NCBI GenBank assembly: GCA_051453625.1
Contig: JBOZIK010000001.1
Location: 52,456,614-52,487,733, forward strand
Reading direction: 5' to 3'
Source of the DNA: Welwitschia mirabilis
Taxonomy: Eukaryota; Gnetophyta; Gnetopsida; Welwitschiales
DNA: 31,120 nt
Part shown: piece after piece, positions 1 through 9,620 of the stretch
How positions within the stretch are numbered: the stretch's first letter is position 1
Layout: each line of letters starts with the position of its first letter
Program-made: the position numbers and the translations under genes
The notes under the pieces: model-generated
Told to the model about the DNA's origin: nothing
Database searches by the model: none
Seen by the model: only the letters and a program-made list of their open reading frames with translations

Positions 1-295
1 AAGACAAAGGATAGTGGTCTTTTTGGGTTACCTCATTTAGTTTTTAAAGTCTATGGATATACATTATTTCCCACCCTTTTTAGGAACTACCATTAAGGGG
101 CTAACCCACTCACTATTAACAATGGAGTAAATGATTCTAGTGTTTATAAGTTTTATGATTTCATCTTTTATAATTTGTTTGATGGTTGTATTGAGTCTAC
201 ATTAAGGTTGCCTCACAGGTTTAGCATTTTCTTTGAGGTAGATTTTATATTACACAATGAAAGTGGGTACGGTTATCAAATCATTATGGGATAAA
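1..295 (-). pseudogene. Ty3/gypsy reverse transcriptase, N-terminal fragment (element A)
   Basis: Read on the minus strand, this stretch translates in pieces to the start of an Athila-like reverse transcriptase. A run close to KENAKPVRQP is followed by an IIKLIN helix and the segment SEWVSPLMVVPKKGG, then CISIDFKN. In the family this is the fingers subdomain just before the first catalytic motif; the enzyme copies retrotransposon RNA into cDNA. Stop codons interrupt it (for example after DFKN) and the catalytic YxDD motif would lie outside the window. It sits downstream of the protease remnant of the same element, in the usual gag-protease-RT order. The assignment rests on recognised family wording, not a search, but the VVPKKGG context is distinctive. 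Confidence 0.85.
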
Positions 296-799
296 AAAAT
301 GCATTTACTTAGATTCTAAAAGATATATGAGACTTGATTCTTTGTTTTTATTGATAATTAATGATTTGTTTAAGTCACTATTCCAAAAAATGTATTTTAG
401 TCCACTGGCTAAAAGGTTTAGGTTTAAACTCAGATTTTTAATTTCTGAAAAATTCTCAAAAAAATAGACTATTGTCTTAGATGGTTGTCTAGACGTTAGT
501 AGTAGACAACTACTCTTAAAATAAGAAATCTTAAGTTTGCTAAATTCTTGAACTTCTGCATAGTTAACAGACTCAGACTCACTACTCTTTAAATCAGAAA
601 ACTCAGTTGTTAGAAGGTTAAATTCAAGTTAAGCATTAAGAACATACAGGTAGTTTACTTCTGATTTATTATTAAACAAGGTTGGTTTGTGAAGCATGGA
701 TCATATTTCCTCAAGTGGATGGTGCTATAAAAATAGAGTTAGTCTAATTTATTTCTCCAAACTTAAATCATTGCCTAAACCTTTTTTAGCCACATTAAA
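296..799 (-). pseudogene. Protease-RT linker of element A, decayed
   Basis: This stretch lies between the recognisable protease and reverse-transcriptase remnants of element A. In intact Athila/Tat elements the interval is a poorly conserved, acidic linker of the polyprotein. Here only short open stretches remain on the minus strand, with many stops, and no catalytic motif is visible. The assignment is by position. Confidence 0.45.
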
Positions 800-1175
800 C
801 AATCTTATTGAAAATTATTTATTCCCAAAATGGCACTTCATCAATCTAGTTCTTGTATTTATGATATAGTGGGTTATTGCATAAAAATCTCTTCCTAGAA
901 GTAAAGGATATCTACCATGATGCATGGGATAGAGGGCTTCCTCTATTTGAATGACTAAGTCCTTGATCACACCTAATGATTTCTTCATAAAAGTATCAGT
1001 TAACTTTAAGATAATGCATGTAGGTTTTACTCTTTCTTCTAAACCAAGACATTGAAAATGTACAAGGGCATAATGTTGACACTAGCTCCAATATCTATTA
1101 AGGCTTTCTTTATTCTATGATTTTCCTCTAAAGTGATACTTACAGTTGTCACTCTCAAATATTTAAACTCTAGAC
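800..1175 (-). pseudogene. Ty3/gypsy aspartic protease remnant (element A)
   Basis: The minus strand encodes ALIDIGASVNIMPLYIFN near 1050-1105, which contains the D-[ST/I]-G-A catalytic signature of retrotransposon aspartic proteases (here DIGAS). In a second frame it continues with KKSLGVIKDLVIQIEEA and then YPLLLGRDFYAITHYII, the flap and the conserved LGR-F motif. These enzymes cut the Gag-Pol polyprotein in the virus-like particle. At least one frameshift separates the active-site segment from the rest, and there are stops, so it is dead. The plus-strand copy in element C (29060-29515) is a close relative and supports the reading. Confidence 0.88.
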
Positions 1176-1399
1176 ATTTTTGGCACATCAAATCACTAAC
1201 AGATTGAGCTAGGAATACTTTCCTAGGGATGGTTCAATTTTGTTTTTTTCTTATTAAGTCTTTTTATGCCTTAGAATATCTTGGGTTTTCCTACAAAAGT
1301 TTCCAAAAAGATAAGTTAATGCTCATATTTTGCATTAAGGCTTTTAATTAATCATTAAAGATGGGGTCTGTGTTAAGCCTATCAGGCCATGGAGTAGTA

Positions 1400-2872
1400 G
1401 GTTTTTTTTATAAAGAATATTTTTTTTAATTGATTAATGAAGAAGAGAAGGAATGGTTTTCTAAGATTTCTATATCCTCTTCCTCATGATTCTTATTACT
1501 TTTTGATGTTGAAGCCTCATGGGTAGGAGGAGTTATATCATTTTCACTTCTTATCACCACCTTATAATCTTTTCTTACTTTATTAGGCTTAGGTAAAGAT
1601 TGAGTGGCAAGAAACCCTTGTGGTCTTTGGTTGGCAAGCATAGTTTATTGTAGAATGCTTACAAGTTTTTTTATGTTGATGTTTATCTTTTCTTAAGTTT
1701 TACTCAACTCTTTAATGGAATTCTTAATAGGATCACTATGGTTTTGGAAGTTATTAGATTTAAAGTTTAAGTTCTTAAATCTATTTCTGAAAGGTTGGAA
1801 GCTAGGATGGTATGTTTGAAAATTTCTAAAGTTTGGTTGTTTACTCATCCTATGTTGAAAATTGTTGTGATTTTGAACTTGTCTTTAATTGTGATTTTGG
1901 TTGTAGTTTAAAGGTCTTTGGCTAAAGGCATAAACTTCCTCATGGATTTTCTCTATGTAGGTAGGAAGTAAAGGACAATCCTTTATAACATGATAGATAT
2001 CTTCACATAAATCACAGGTAGGAACTACAACTTCACTCTTCTCAGTTGCTGCTTTAGTATCAAGGATCATTTGGGTGTATTTATATAAGGTAAGATAAAA
2101 TTCTTAATGATACTAGTTGGCTTATTTTTAGTTCTTTTTTCATTCCTCTCAAGTTTTACCTCTTTTAGGTCTTTAATGATTTAGCCTATAGTTTAGTTTT
2201 CTTTAGATAAGGATTTAGACCAAGTTTGACTTACTTCTACCAAACTTATAACAATTTCCAAGCATCGCCTAGGGTTTGGTTCAACAAGTTGCCTTCACAA
2301 GAAAAATCTACAAGTTGCTTTGTATGACTGTTTAATCCACTATAAAAATAGTCAACTAGTTCTATCTATGAAAAGGCATCTACAGGGTTTGAATGTAAAG
2401 TAGAGGCATAATCTTCATTAGGCATTTGTTGAAAGTTGATGACTTTTGTCTTATACTTCTAGATGATGGTTTTACTTATGAATCTCTTAATGAAGGCTTC
2501 TTGAACTTGACTTCAATATTTTAGACTTTTGTGAGGAATCATTTTAAACCATAGTTTTGCTTTATCTCTCAAAGTGATGGGAAAGATTGCCATGTAGGTT
2601 CTATCACTTATATGTTTTTATCATTTCTGAAAGTAAGGATAAGTTATTCTATATCTGTGATGTATTGTAAAGGATATTCATTAAGTTCTTCACTAAAAGT
2701 AAAATAAGCATTTAGGCTACAAAGTTCTACATCATCACCAAAATGTAAGTCAAAAGAAGTTTGGATTTCATGTTTCTTATTCGCTATAAGGTCTCTAAGA
2801 GTGACATGGTTATTGGTATCAAAAGAAGTAGTAGTAGGGGTTCCAATAACAAGGGATGGATTTGGTGAGATA
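1400..2872 (-). pseudogene. Ty3/gypsy gag remnant with intact CCHC zinc knuckle (element A)
   Basis: On the minus strand, from about 2830 downward, pieces of a plant gypsy Gag can be followed: VTLRDLIANK, a segment ending FSEELNEYPLQYITDIE, then FPISLRDKAKLWFKMIPHKS, ELVDYFYSGLN and EGNLLNQTLGDAWKLL. These match the order of the capsid domain in Athila/Tat elements. A zinc knuckle CDLCEDIYHVIKDC (C-X2-C-X4-H-X4-C) is intact at 1975-2016, and the C-terminal LANQRPQGFLATQSLPKPN block lies near 1575-1640. Gag forms the particle and binds RNA. Stops and frameshifts are frequent, so no full protein can be made. The longest open pieces are 1885-2070 and 1426-1641. Confidence 0.9.
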
Positions 2873-3099
2873 GATTGTTTAAGCTTTGGGATGAGGTAGA
2901 CATGATAGCAACATTAGACTCCACAGAAATACAAGTGGAAATTGCAGGAATTTCAAAATCTTATATACTTTTGCTATTTTTACCTATTAAACTTATCAAA
3001 CCTTATCTGATATTTTTAGTAATCAATCAGCTACTATCTTTGGTATTTTTCTTTTTTACTAGATTTAACCATTCACGCTCAGTCTCTAATGCACAAAGT

Positions 3100-3137
3100 A
3101 CCATCCTTGTCATCATCTAGACAATATCCTAGATGAC
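3100..3137 (-). repeat. Four-arm palindromic module A5 (leader of A)
   Basis: In element sense the half-sites are GTCATC (6) ATTGTC (2) GATGAT (6) GATGGT, with exact spacing. It is the copy nearest gag in this leader. Confidence 0.75.
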
Positions 3138-3221
3138 AGAAACATAGAAACCACAAGAAAAGAAAAAGAAGAAAACAGAAATGAAAGACTACCTTTGATA
3201 AGAAAACTCAAAAAACAAAGT

Positions 3222-3256
3222 ATCATCTATGTAAGTCATCTAGATGAGTGGACGAT
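3222..3256 (-). repeat. Four-arm palindromic module A4 (leader of A), contracted
   Basis: In element sense the half-sites are ATCGTC, CTCATC, GATGAC and GATGAT. The central 2-bp spacing (TA) is kept, but the 5' spacer is reduced to 2 bp and the 3' spacer is 7 bp. A small deletion and a one-base insertion explain the departure from the other copies. Confidence 0.6.
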
Positions 3257-3318
3257 GGGTCAAAATCCTAAAAATTTTAATAAAAAAACTAAAATAGAAA
3301 ACTCATAGCATAGAGGCC

Positions 3319-3357
3319 ATCATCACCGTATGTTATCTGAACAATGAAGTGGATGAT
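3319..3357 (-). repeat. Four-arm palindromic module A3 (leader of A)
   Basis: In element sense the half-sites are ATCATC (6) ATTGTT (2) GATAAC, then a fourth arm TGATGA with one extra base in its spacer. It is the copy nearest the PBS. Confidence 0.65.
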
Positions 3358-3529
3358 GAACTTGTATTACAAAATAGAAAAAATAGATCTTGATTTAAAA
3401 AATAGAAAACTAACTCTACAAAAATGGGAAACCTACACTACTGCAAATACTATAACACTACTACTGTAGCAAGCATCTAAACCAAAATACTTACCAAAGC
3501 AATGACAACTATTGGAATCCAAGTAGCCT

Positions 3530-3547
3530 TCCTCAGTAATGATGCTA
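3530..3547 (-). promoter_or_regulatory. Primer-binding site, tRNA-Asp type (element A)
   Basis: The minus strand reads TAGCATCATTACTGAGGA. The known Athila PBS, complementary to the 3' end of plant tRNA-Asp, is TGGCGCCGTTGCCGGGGA. All seven differences are G-to-A or C-to-T transitions. It lies 3 bp inside the proposed LTR end and would have primed minus-strand cDNA synthesis. Confidence 0.8.
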
Positions 3548-3837
3548 AGATGTTGTGATATGTATTTATAAAATGTTTAAATTTTGTAAAAATCTTATTA
3601 ATCACAAATAATAATGCACAAATACAACACACTAATATAAATATAAGTTGACCTGAATGTCATAATTTATCAAAGACTAAAGTAGGAAATAAGAGAGTTC
3701 CTTTCAAAGAGACACATTGGTAATCTAATCTAGAGAAATAACTTGCAATGTATGAAAATGAAATGAAGCACACTTATGTAAAGCTAATCTAGAAAATGGA
3801 AATAATAATGCACTTAACCTAAACTAACTAAGAAAAA

Positions 3838-3857
3838 CCTTAACAAAGGTTGTCCTC
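3838..3857 (-). repeat. Conserved LTR block in A
   Basis: The minus strand carries the block AGGACAACCTTTGTTAAGG, which recurs in LTR D (5881-5900) and, with two changes, in LTR E (19420-19439). It contains the near-palindrome CCTT-TGTT-AAGG and lies in the downstream part of the LTR. Confidence 0.7.
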
Positions 3858-4130
3858 ATAACCTATATCATAAGAGAAACTATTATCGGATCTTAAGTAA
3901 CATAAGCTATAAGGAAGAGAAACACTTACACATTAAAGCATAAAAAAGAAATGTTTTATGTTAAGATTTGAACTACATCATGTTACAAAGTAGCTGTACC
4001 TCAATGGAGGAAATGCCACTCAACACTAAAGAAATATTTTTCTAAAACTACAGGATGGATCTTTAGCCCCTTGATCTCTTATCACGAGAAGTTCAGGTGT
4101 AAATAAAGACTAACAGAAGTTGGGGGTGAT

Positions 4131-4143
4131 CTCTATTTATTAG
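4131..4143 (-). promoter_or_regulatory. TATA-like box of LTR A
   Basis: The minus strand reads CTAATAAATAGAG, followed by a C-rich stretch. It occupies the same place as TATAAATA in LTRs D and E. It is weaker than a canonical TATA box and probably decayed. Confidence 0.5.
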
Positions 4144-4264
4144 TTAAAGACACAAAACAACACAAACAAAAAGACGTGGATAAACCATAATGGCCATGCA
4201 GAAAGGAAATAGGAATATAAGTGATAAAATTTTGGTGAATGTTCAATACAAACTTTACAACAGT

Positions 4265-4302
4265 GTTATCATGTAGGTCATTTGGATGATAGATAAGATG
4301 AT
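4265..4302 (-). repeat. Four-arm palindromic module A1 (LTR A)
   Basis: In element sense the half-sites are ATCATC (6) ATCATC (2) AATGAC (6) GATAAC, with exact spacing. It lies upstream of the TATA-like box, 101 bp from module A2. Confidence 0.78.
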
Positions 4303-4365
4303 CTTACCTTATAATCAATCCACATCAGCTACTAGTCAAACCTCAGTTAGCATCCAGTCGGCACA

Positions 4366-4403
4366 GTCATCCATATGATCATTCAGATGATGAGGTGGAT
4401 GAT
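4366..4403 (-). repeat. Four-arm palindromic module A2 (LTR A)
   Basis: In element sense the half-sites are ATCATC (6) ATCATC (2) AATGAT (6) GATGAC, with exact spacing. Confidence 0.8.
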
Positions 4404-4636
4404 GGACTTTTATAGTTCTTCAGTCATTACATTAGTCTTGATGCTTGCAGGAAGTTATTATCAGAAATACAAAGTATTAATATTTGTTTAAAATTCTTGT
4501 AAATTACCATAAATATTGCATATTTCCTTTTTTTTATCCTAGCTTTCCATTATCACAAGAACCAAGCATTTACCTGTCTATTTACCTACAAAATAACTTA
4601 GAATACCCTATTAAATATGCATAAGTTGGTAGTACA

Positions 4637-4924
4637 AAAAAAAAAAAAAATCTAGTCATCATTCTCGCATATTTTATTTATCATATGAGGAGTAGGATGT
4701 CCTAGTCAAGGATATCATAATAGTAAGGAAGAGATCTCATCTTAGAAAATTATGCAAGAAATCTCTCATAGTTAGATACAATCATAAATACAAACAAGTT
4801 TTCCATTCATATAGCCTTTTATGACTGGTTATCGATTACTATTATAAATATCCACTAAGTGCCTGGTCATAAAAATTAAGTGATCTTTTTGAATCAAAAT
4901 GGAAAGTGATAGAAGATGCAACCT
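4637..4924. other. Spacer between head-to-head LTRs A and D
   Basis: This 288-bp stretch separates the starts of two oppositely oriented LTRs. It begins with an A-run (4636 to about 4650). It holds a small imperfect inverted repeat with arms TTTTATGAC (4818-4826) and GTCATAAAA (4866-4874). No coding signal is visible. It is either old host DNA or an unrecognised element. Confidence 0.5.
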
Positions 4925-5148
4925 TGTTGTGATTCCAATTTTTAGGAATTTGATGGTGTATTTAGAGTACTCTTATGGGATATTTATATAGGTTTAGATG
5001 CAATTCTAATGATTATGGAGAAATGATAAGATAATCATGAAAACATGTAATTTTTGATATAATTGGAGGTATTTCAGACATGTTCTGATATTTAGCATAT
5101 TAAAGGAAGACTAAAGGAGAAGAAGACCAATTTACGCTAATTGAGAAG

Positions 5149-5186
5149 CTTGGGAAGAGTGTCATCCCCATGATAAAGGGGATGAT
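5149..5186 (+). repeat. Four-arm palindromic module D1 (LTR D), partial
   Basis: Three arms are visible at the right spacing: GTCATC at 5161 (2) CATGAT (6) GATGAT. The first arm is not recognisable. The spacer AAAGGG is on the 3' side, the reverse of the other copies, so it may be an inverted or recombined copy. Confidence 0.55.
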
Positions 5187-5256
5187 AGATTATTACGATA
5201 GCTACACAGGAACAACACATGGGCAACACTTGAACAGTATCACATGGTGATAGGGA

Positions 5257-5294
5257 ATCATCCACTAGGTCGTCTAGATGACATTCAAGACAAC
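5257..5294 (+). repeat. Four-arm palindromic module D2 (LTR D)
   Basis: The half-sites are ATCATC (6) GTCGTC (2) GATGAC (6) GACAAC, with exact spacing. It keeps one undecayed CpG arm (GTCGTC). Confidence 0.8.
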
Positions 5295-5350
5295 AGATGC
5301 AAGTATAACTCATGAGGTTGATGGTAGTACATGAGCATGCAATCCAATGC

Positions 5351-5388
5351 ATCATCCCCTTTGTCATGTGGACAACTGATAGGATGAC
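5351..5388 (+). repeat. Four-arm palindromic module D3 (LTR D)
   Basis: The half-sites are ATCATC (6, CCCTTT) GTCATG (2) GACAAC (6) GATGAC, with exact spacing. The DNA between D2-D3 and D3-D4 is also related (both contain an AGTACAT...CAA...GCAT run), so the unit duplicated in this LTR was about 100 bp. Confidence 0.82.
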
Positions 5389-5455
5389 AACATCAGTAAC
5401 ATGGACAGGGAACCCACGGGAGTACATAACATACAACTCAAGGCATTAAGGTGGT

Positions 5456-5493
5456 ATCATCCCCTTTATCGTGTGGATGACAGATAGGATGAC
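5456..5493 (+). repeat. Four-arm palindromic module D4 (LTR D)
   Basis: The half-sites are ATCATC (6, CCCTTT) ATCGTG (2) GATGAC (6) GATGAC, with exact spacing. It lies 112 bp upstream of the TATA box. Confidence 0.82.
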
Positions 5494-5604
5494 AATTGTT
5501 TTTACACTACAGTAGTAAATTTCATTGTAAACAGAGCCAAACGAGCTATGTGGATGACTAGGGTTCTCTTAACGAATGTCTAGGATTATGGTTCATTAGA
5601 AAAC

Positions 5605-5612
5605 TATAAATA
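5605..5612 (+). promoter_or_regulatory. TATA box of LTR D
   Basis: TATAAATA is followed by CTCTTTTCCCCTTT. LTR E has the matching TATAAATAATTTCCCCTT at the equivalent place. This is the likely Pol II promoter core of the element; activity is not shown by sequence. Confidence 0.65.
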
Positions 5613-5880
5613 CTCTTTTCCCCTTTATTTTCAAACCATCTTTTGTACTTTATATGCTTGTGATGAAAGCTTGAAGGTAGGAGGTCCATCCAATAGCTAC
5701 AGAAAGGGGTTTTCTTGGTGTTAGATTGTGTCTCTTCCACTGAGGTACTATTATTATATCGTAAGTGGGTGTAAAGTTATTTTGATTAATACAATTACTC
5801 TTTTTACTCCAATTTTGTGAATGTCCTTTATGGTTTAAGTTGATCTTAGTTAATGACAAGCTTGAATTTATTTAGATCAT

Positions 5881-5900
5881 AAGGACAACCTTTGTTAAGG
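5881..5900 (+). repeat. Conserved LTR block in D
   Basis: AAGGACAACCTTTGTTAAGG matches the block in LTR A and, with changes, in LTR E. A second purine/pyrimidine copy of part of it (GTTGACCTTAG) follows directly. Confidence 0.65.
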
Positions 5901-6376
5901 TTGACCTTAGTTAGTAGTGGGTTTTCATTGCATTTCCATTTCATTCATCTTGCATATTGCATATTCTACTTGGTAGATCTAATAGTTTATGTTGATTAAG
6001 AATTAGTAGATACTCTTCTTGATTGATATGAATTATAGAAAGAATAGTCTTTGTGACAGGAAGGCTAGAGGCTAGTCCTTGTGATAGAAGGATTAGGAAC
6101 CAATTGAATCCATTTTATTTCCATTTCCATTCCCTTGCATTTCATATTCATTCATCTTGCATTGCATTTACTTTATTATTTAATTTAAGTTAGTAAAACA
6201 TAAAAGACCAAAAACTACCTTTGGAAATCAATTCTTTAACTGTAAGCTTAGTGCCTTCATTGGAATTATGACATTCGGGTGAACTCCCGTATATACTATC
6301 TTGTGTTTTTCTGTAAGTTATATGATTTACAAGTTTACCTAAAGAGCTTTAGGATTTCATAAATTTGCACTACATC

Positions 6377-6395
6377 ATGAAGTATTATGGAGTGA
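6377..6395 (+). promoter_or_regulatory. Possible worn PBS after LTR D
   Basis: The sequence after the LTR end (ATGAAGTATTATGGAGTGA) aligns with the PBS of element A only if a one-base gap is allowed, sharing the central ATTA and the flanking AAGG. It includes transversions as well as transitions, so the identification depends mainly on position. Confidence 0.35.
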
Positions 6396-7489
6396 AAGGA
6401 AGATGATAAATGCATCAATGGACTAAACCGTAAACTAATAAATAAATGAGCGAACTATCCTAAGTTAATAGACCTTATTATATTTTTCTATTTTTAGTTG
6501 GATTACGGTATCAACCAAGTGAAGTTTTAACCAAGTAACTTATACAAGTTTGAGAAATCATTATAGATCCTAAGTATAAAGGTTAAAAGACATTAGTTCA
6601 CATAAAGCCTCTAATTTCCACCTTTTTTATTCCTTTATTTTTCATTTATACCTTTACATATGCCCTTAGTTTTAAGCCTTTAAATCACTTTAAGCATCTA
6701 GTATTATGACATTTTCTACCAATAAAGTTAAGCACGTTGTTTTATGTAGAAGTTAGTGCTGCATTGCTAATAAGAATTTATAGCCCTGATGCAGTTGAAT
6801 ATGTTGTAATTAGATTGTTAGAGTTGCATTGCCAGTAGGCATTCATAACCCTAATGTAATTAAATATGTGTATTGGAAGAAGAGATATATTATTTTATTT
6901 TGTTCATCTTCCCATAGTCATTTTCATGCACATGAGGGGATCATTAGCTCAATAGCCTAGTCAAGATTTCACATTAAAGGCTTTAAACTTAAAGAACACA
7001 TACAAAGGTAAGCTCCATCTTTTCAACTAAGTCTTATCAAAATCGAGAAACCCAAAGTAAATGTACCTTTAACCAATAAACTTGAAATAAGTGTATCTTT
7101 TAAACTTGATTTTAACTATTAATCAAGTGATAACAATATTGCTTATTCTTGATTTTTTAGTTAAGAGCTATTAATCTGGGTCAGTAAGTCTTATAAACTC
7201 ATAGGTTGATGGCTTAGATGAATGATTTATAAGCTTAATGAAATGATTTGAAAATGGATTAGATTAATAACAAGGTTTAAAAGGGTAGTAGGATGAATGA
7301 TAATGATGTGATGGGGTGCTTATATGTAAATCATCCTTAGGCAAAACATGCATTTTTGTAGGATGACTTACTACATAAGTCTCAAAAGATTTGTAACTAT
7401 TACATTCAAAGTTAGATAAGTAATACTCAGATGATAGTAAAAAATGGGAAATATTTGGCTTAGAAGGAAAACATTCAAACTTGTGATTT
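6396..7489. other. Non-coding DNA between LTR D and element B; 65-bp tandem duplication
   Basis: No Gag or Pol signature is recognisable on either strand. A 65-bp unit occurs twice (about 6755-6819 and 6820-6875), each with a TGCATTGC...CATA/TATAGCCCT...ATATGTxG pattern. The part nearest 7490 could be the worn continuation of element B pol on the minus strand, which would be expected here, but no motif supports that. Confidence 0.45.
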
Positions 7490-8010
7490 TCATTAACCTA
7501 ATTAGCCTCTTTAGGATCACCTGGTAATCTTATTATGTTAAAAATATTTAGGTTCAAAGTCATGTGCCAAATAATATCTTCATTTGATCATTCCTACAAT
7601 TAATTAAAGCATTTGAAATCATAAGGAAATGTCTTTCTAAAATGATGTACACTTAATTGTATTTCATCACATCCATCTTTAAAACTATGTAGTCTACCAA
7701 GAAATAGTGGTTATTAACTTGAACTATCATGTCCTCAATTGTTTCTAAGGATGACTTTATGGAATTATTTTCCAATTGTAATTGGATTTTAGTGAATTTA
7801 AGATCATTTAAGCTAACTTTCTTGTAAACATGATGGCATAAAATATTGAAACTTACTCTCAAATCTAATAAGACTTACTTAATATTTTTATCTTTAATTG
7901 TAATACCTATTGTGAGGAAACCTGGATCTTTATACTTAGGGGGGAATCAGTTCTAGATGATTGCACTAGTTTTTTGGGATAATAAGAATTTTCTCTTAAC
8001 ATTCATATGT
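7490..8010 (-). pseudogene. Ty3/gypsy aspartic protease remnant (element B)
   Basis: The minus strand encodes LLDLRVSFNIL near 7850-7880, corresponding to the family's LLDLGASVNL active site. The catalytic Asp is kept, but the Gly-Ala are replaced (DLRVS), which would abolish activity. It continues with QLQLENNSIKSSLETIEDM and then VNNHYFLVDYIVLKMDV. After a stop come IILERHFLMISNALINCRN and a worn MKILFGT segment, matching the family's IILGRPFLATANALINCRNGLMKLSFG block. This is the Athila/Tat protease and its C-terminal extension. It is a different family from elements A and C by its wording. Confidence 0.88.
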
Positions 8011-8339
8011 ATTTTGATAGTGGACATGTATTTAAGGAATTTTTCATAGGACGACACCTTTTTAATCACCTCTAAGAGGGACATGTTTACCTTGAATTCT
8101 TTAAAAATTTCTAAGACCTCTAATTGTTGTTTCTTGATGTTCTCTTTTCTAAGGTATTGAGGAAAAGGTAAAAGTTTTTTGTATGTGGGAAAATACTTTT
8201 CTAAGTCTATTACCTTTTATTTATTCAAAGCTTGGGGGAAAAGGTAAAGGTTATTACTAAGGCATTTTGTCTTTTTCTTTTACTTTCTCCTCATCTTTAG
8301 ATTTATACTGAGTCAAATCTTTGTTAATTTTTGTGCCAT
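8011..8339 (-). pseudogene. Gag-protease linker of element B, decayed
   Basis: This interval lies between the zinc-knuckle part of Gag and the protease of element B. In intact members it encodes a charged, variable linker. Here the minus strand is stop-rich and no motif is visible. Assignment is by position only. Confidence 0.4.
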
Positions 8340-9620
8340 TTCAAAGGTGAATTACTTTGGTTTATTTTAAATGGGTTGACCCTTATTTAATAAACCTAAT
8401 TCCCCTAGGATTTGGTTGAGCATTTATTGGGAGTTTTCTTATTTCCCTTAGGTTCTAGGTTTGGGCTTGTTTGACTAACTAAAGGATTTGTGATATGGAT
8501 TGAGTGTTTTACTCAAGATTGCCTAATGATGAGAAATGTTGCTTAAGAATTGGTTCATAGGTATGATTAATTTGGACTTAGTTTTCGATGAATTTATTTG
8601 CAAATTTCTCAAAAAATTTGCATGGAGATGGTTTTTGGTAGTTGGATTGAAATGGATGGGATGAGGATAAAAGAAAAAGGATTTCTTAGTTGATTAACTT
8701 GATTATCTTGTTTCTAAGAAAACGTAGGATGATTCCTCCACTTAGGGTTGTATGCGTTAGAGCATGTATCATTTTTCATGTTTTTCCACTAGTGCTCTAC
8801 CGTATTAACTTCTTCATTAATAGTATTTTGAAATAAGAAAATGGAGGGACACTTAACTATTTTGTGAATATTAATGTGGCAAATGAAGCATTCTGGCTTA
8901 GCAATCATGGATGAAGGTGAAGGTAAGGTGATTAATGATTCTAATCTTTTTATTAATTTATTTATCCTATTGTTTACTTTAAAATTTTCAAGGATTTTAA
9001 AAACACTTGTTAATATAATAGGATGGTGTAATCTAGATGATTCTATTGGATTTTTCCAATTCTTCAAACTCTCAGATACATTCTCAAGGTATTTCCAAAC
9101 TTCGTCTAAGGGCATATTAAAAAAATTACTCTACTTATCATTTTAACTAGTTGCTTATTGTTTATGTCTAACCCATCATAGAAAAAGCTTATTTTTCTTC
9201 CTATCTTAAAACCATGTTGGGGACATTTTTAAAGCAAGTTTTTAAATTATTCTAAGATTTGGGAGAATGACTAATGATCATTTTATTAAAGTTCATTATC
9301 TCCTTTATTAAGACATTAATTTTGTAATTAGGAAATTTTTTTAAGATAAATGCCTTATTCAGATTAGCCTAAGATGTTATGTAAAAAGGCTTAAGGGTGT
9401 ACAATCATAATTTTATATTATCCTTTAAGAGAAATGGAAATACGATTAGTCTAAGGGCATCATTAGTGTTCTAATATTAGGAAATAGTTGATAAGACACA
9501 CTCTCCTTAAGATGGAGGTATAGGTCTTTAGATTCTAATCCATGGAAATGAGGTAAAACTTGTATATTGGAGAGTTTAAACTCTAATCTCTAGTATTTTG
9601 ATGGTAAAATAATGTAAGAA
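8340..9620 (-). pseudogene. Ty3/gypsy gag remnant with CCHC knuckle (element B)
   Basis: On the minus strand the order is VLPHFHGLESKDLYLHLKE (near 9500-9580), a worn LFPFSL segment, KLWLYTLKPF, a KEIMNFNKMINHSF region, CPQHGFKIGRKISFFYDGL, and then PLDEVWKYLENVSESLKNW. All are standard blocks of the Athila/Tat capsid domain. An intact zinc knuckle CFICHINIHKIVKC lies at 8849-8890. The longest open piece is 8789-9115. Multiple stops and frameshifts break the rest. Family Gags are usually one open frame, so this copy is inactive. Confidence 0.9.

Larger units (their letters stand above)
2873..3529 (-). other. Untranslated leader of element A
   Basis: Between the PBS at 3530-3547 and the first recognisable Gag residues there is about 650 bp without coding signal in the sense of the element. 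It carries three copies of the four-arm palindromic module (3100-3137, 3222-3256, 3319-3357), spaced roughly 100-120 bp apart. The layout matches the leader of element C. The plus-strand open frame at 2875-3120 has no family resemblance and is treated as chance. Confidence 0.7.
3551..4636 (-). repeat. 5' LTR of element A (Athila-like, about 1.09 kb)
   Basis: In the minus sense the LTR begins TGTACTACC at 4636 and ends CACAACA at 3551, followed after 3 bp by the PBS, so it keeps TG...CA ends. It aligns block by block with LTRs D, E and C. Shared blocks are two palindromic modules in the upstream half, a TATA-like box near 4131-4143, the CTCGTGATAAGAGATCAAG block just downstream, and the CCTTTGTTAAGG block at 3838-3857. 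Because the PBS and gag follow it, it is the 5' LTR. The host flank of the element would lie beyond 4636. Confidence 0.85.
4925..6374 (+). repeat. LTR D (Athila-like, about 1.45 kb, plus strand)
   Basis: It begins TGTTGTGATTCC at 4925, like LTR C and LTR E (TGTTGTGCT), and ends CACTACA at 6374. The opening aligns with LTR C, including the shared run GGTTTAGATGCAATTCTAA. It carries four palindromic modules (5149-5493) instead of two, a TATA box at 5605-5612, and the conserved block at 5881-5900. It is about 370 bp longer than C and E, partly because of the extra modules. A worn PBS follows, so it is read as a 5' LTR, but no gag can be recognised downstream; it could also be a solo LTR. Confidence 0.78.

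Noticed and set aside
2875-3120. 81-codon plus-strand frame with hydrophobic stretches
   Set aside because: It overlaps the gag start and leader of element A on the opposite strand; the hydrophobicity comes from T-rich DNA.
4818-4874. Possible MITE with TTTTATGAC inverted ends
   Set aside because: Only 9 bp of terminal symmetry, no flanking duplication, and such arms are common in AT-rich DNA.
5137-5436. 99-codon minus-strand frame in LTR D
   Set aside because: It lies antisense to the palindromic module array of an LTR and has no family resemblance.
5149-5493. CRISPR-like array (palindromic repeats at regular spacing)
   Set aside because: The repeats are divergent, the intervals are themselves related, the DNA is a plant retrotransposon LTR, and no cas genes are present.
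8874-9146. 90-codon plus-strand frame
   Set aside because: It is the antisense shadow of the element B gag zinc-knuckle region.
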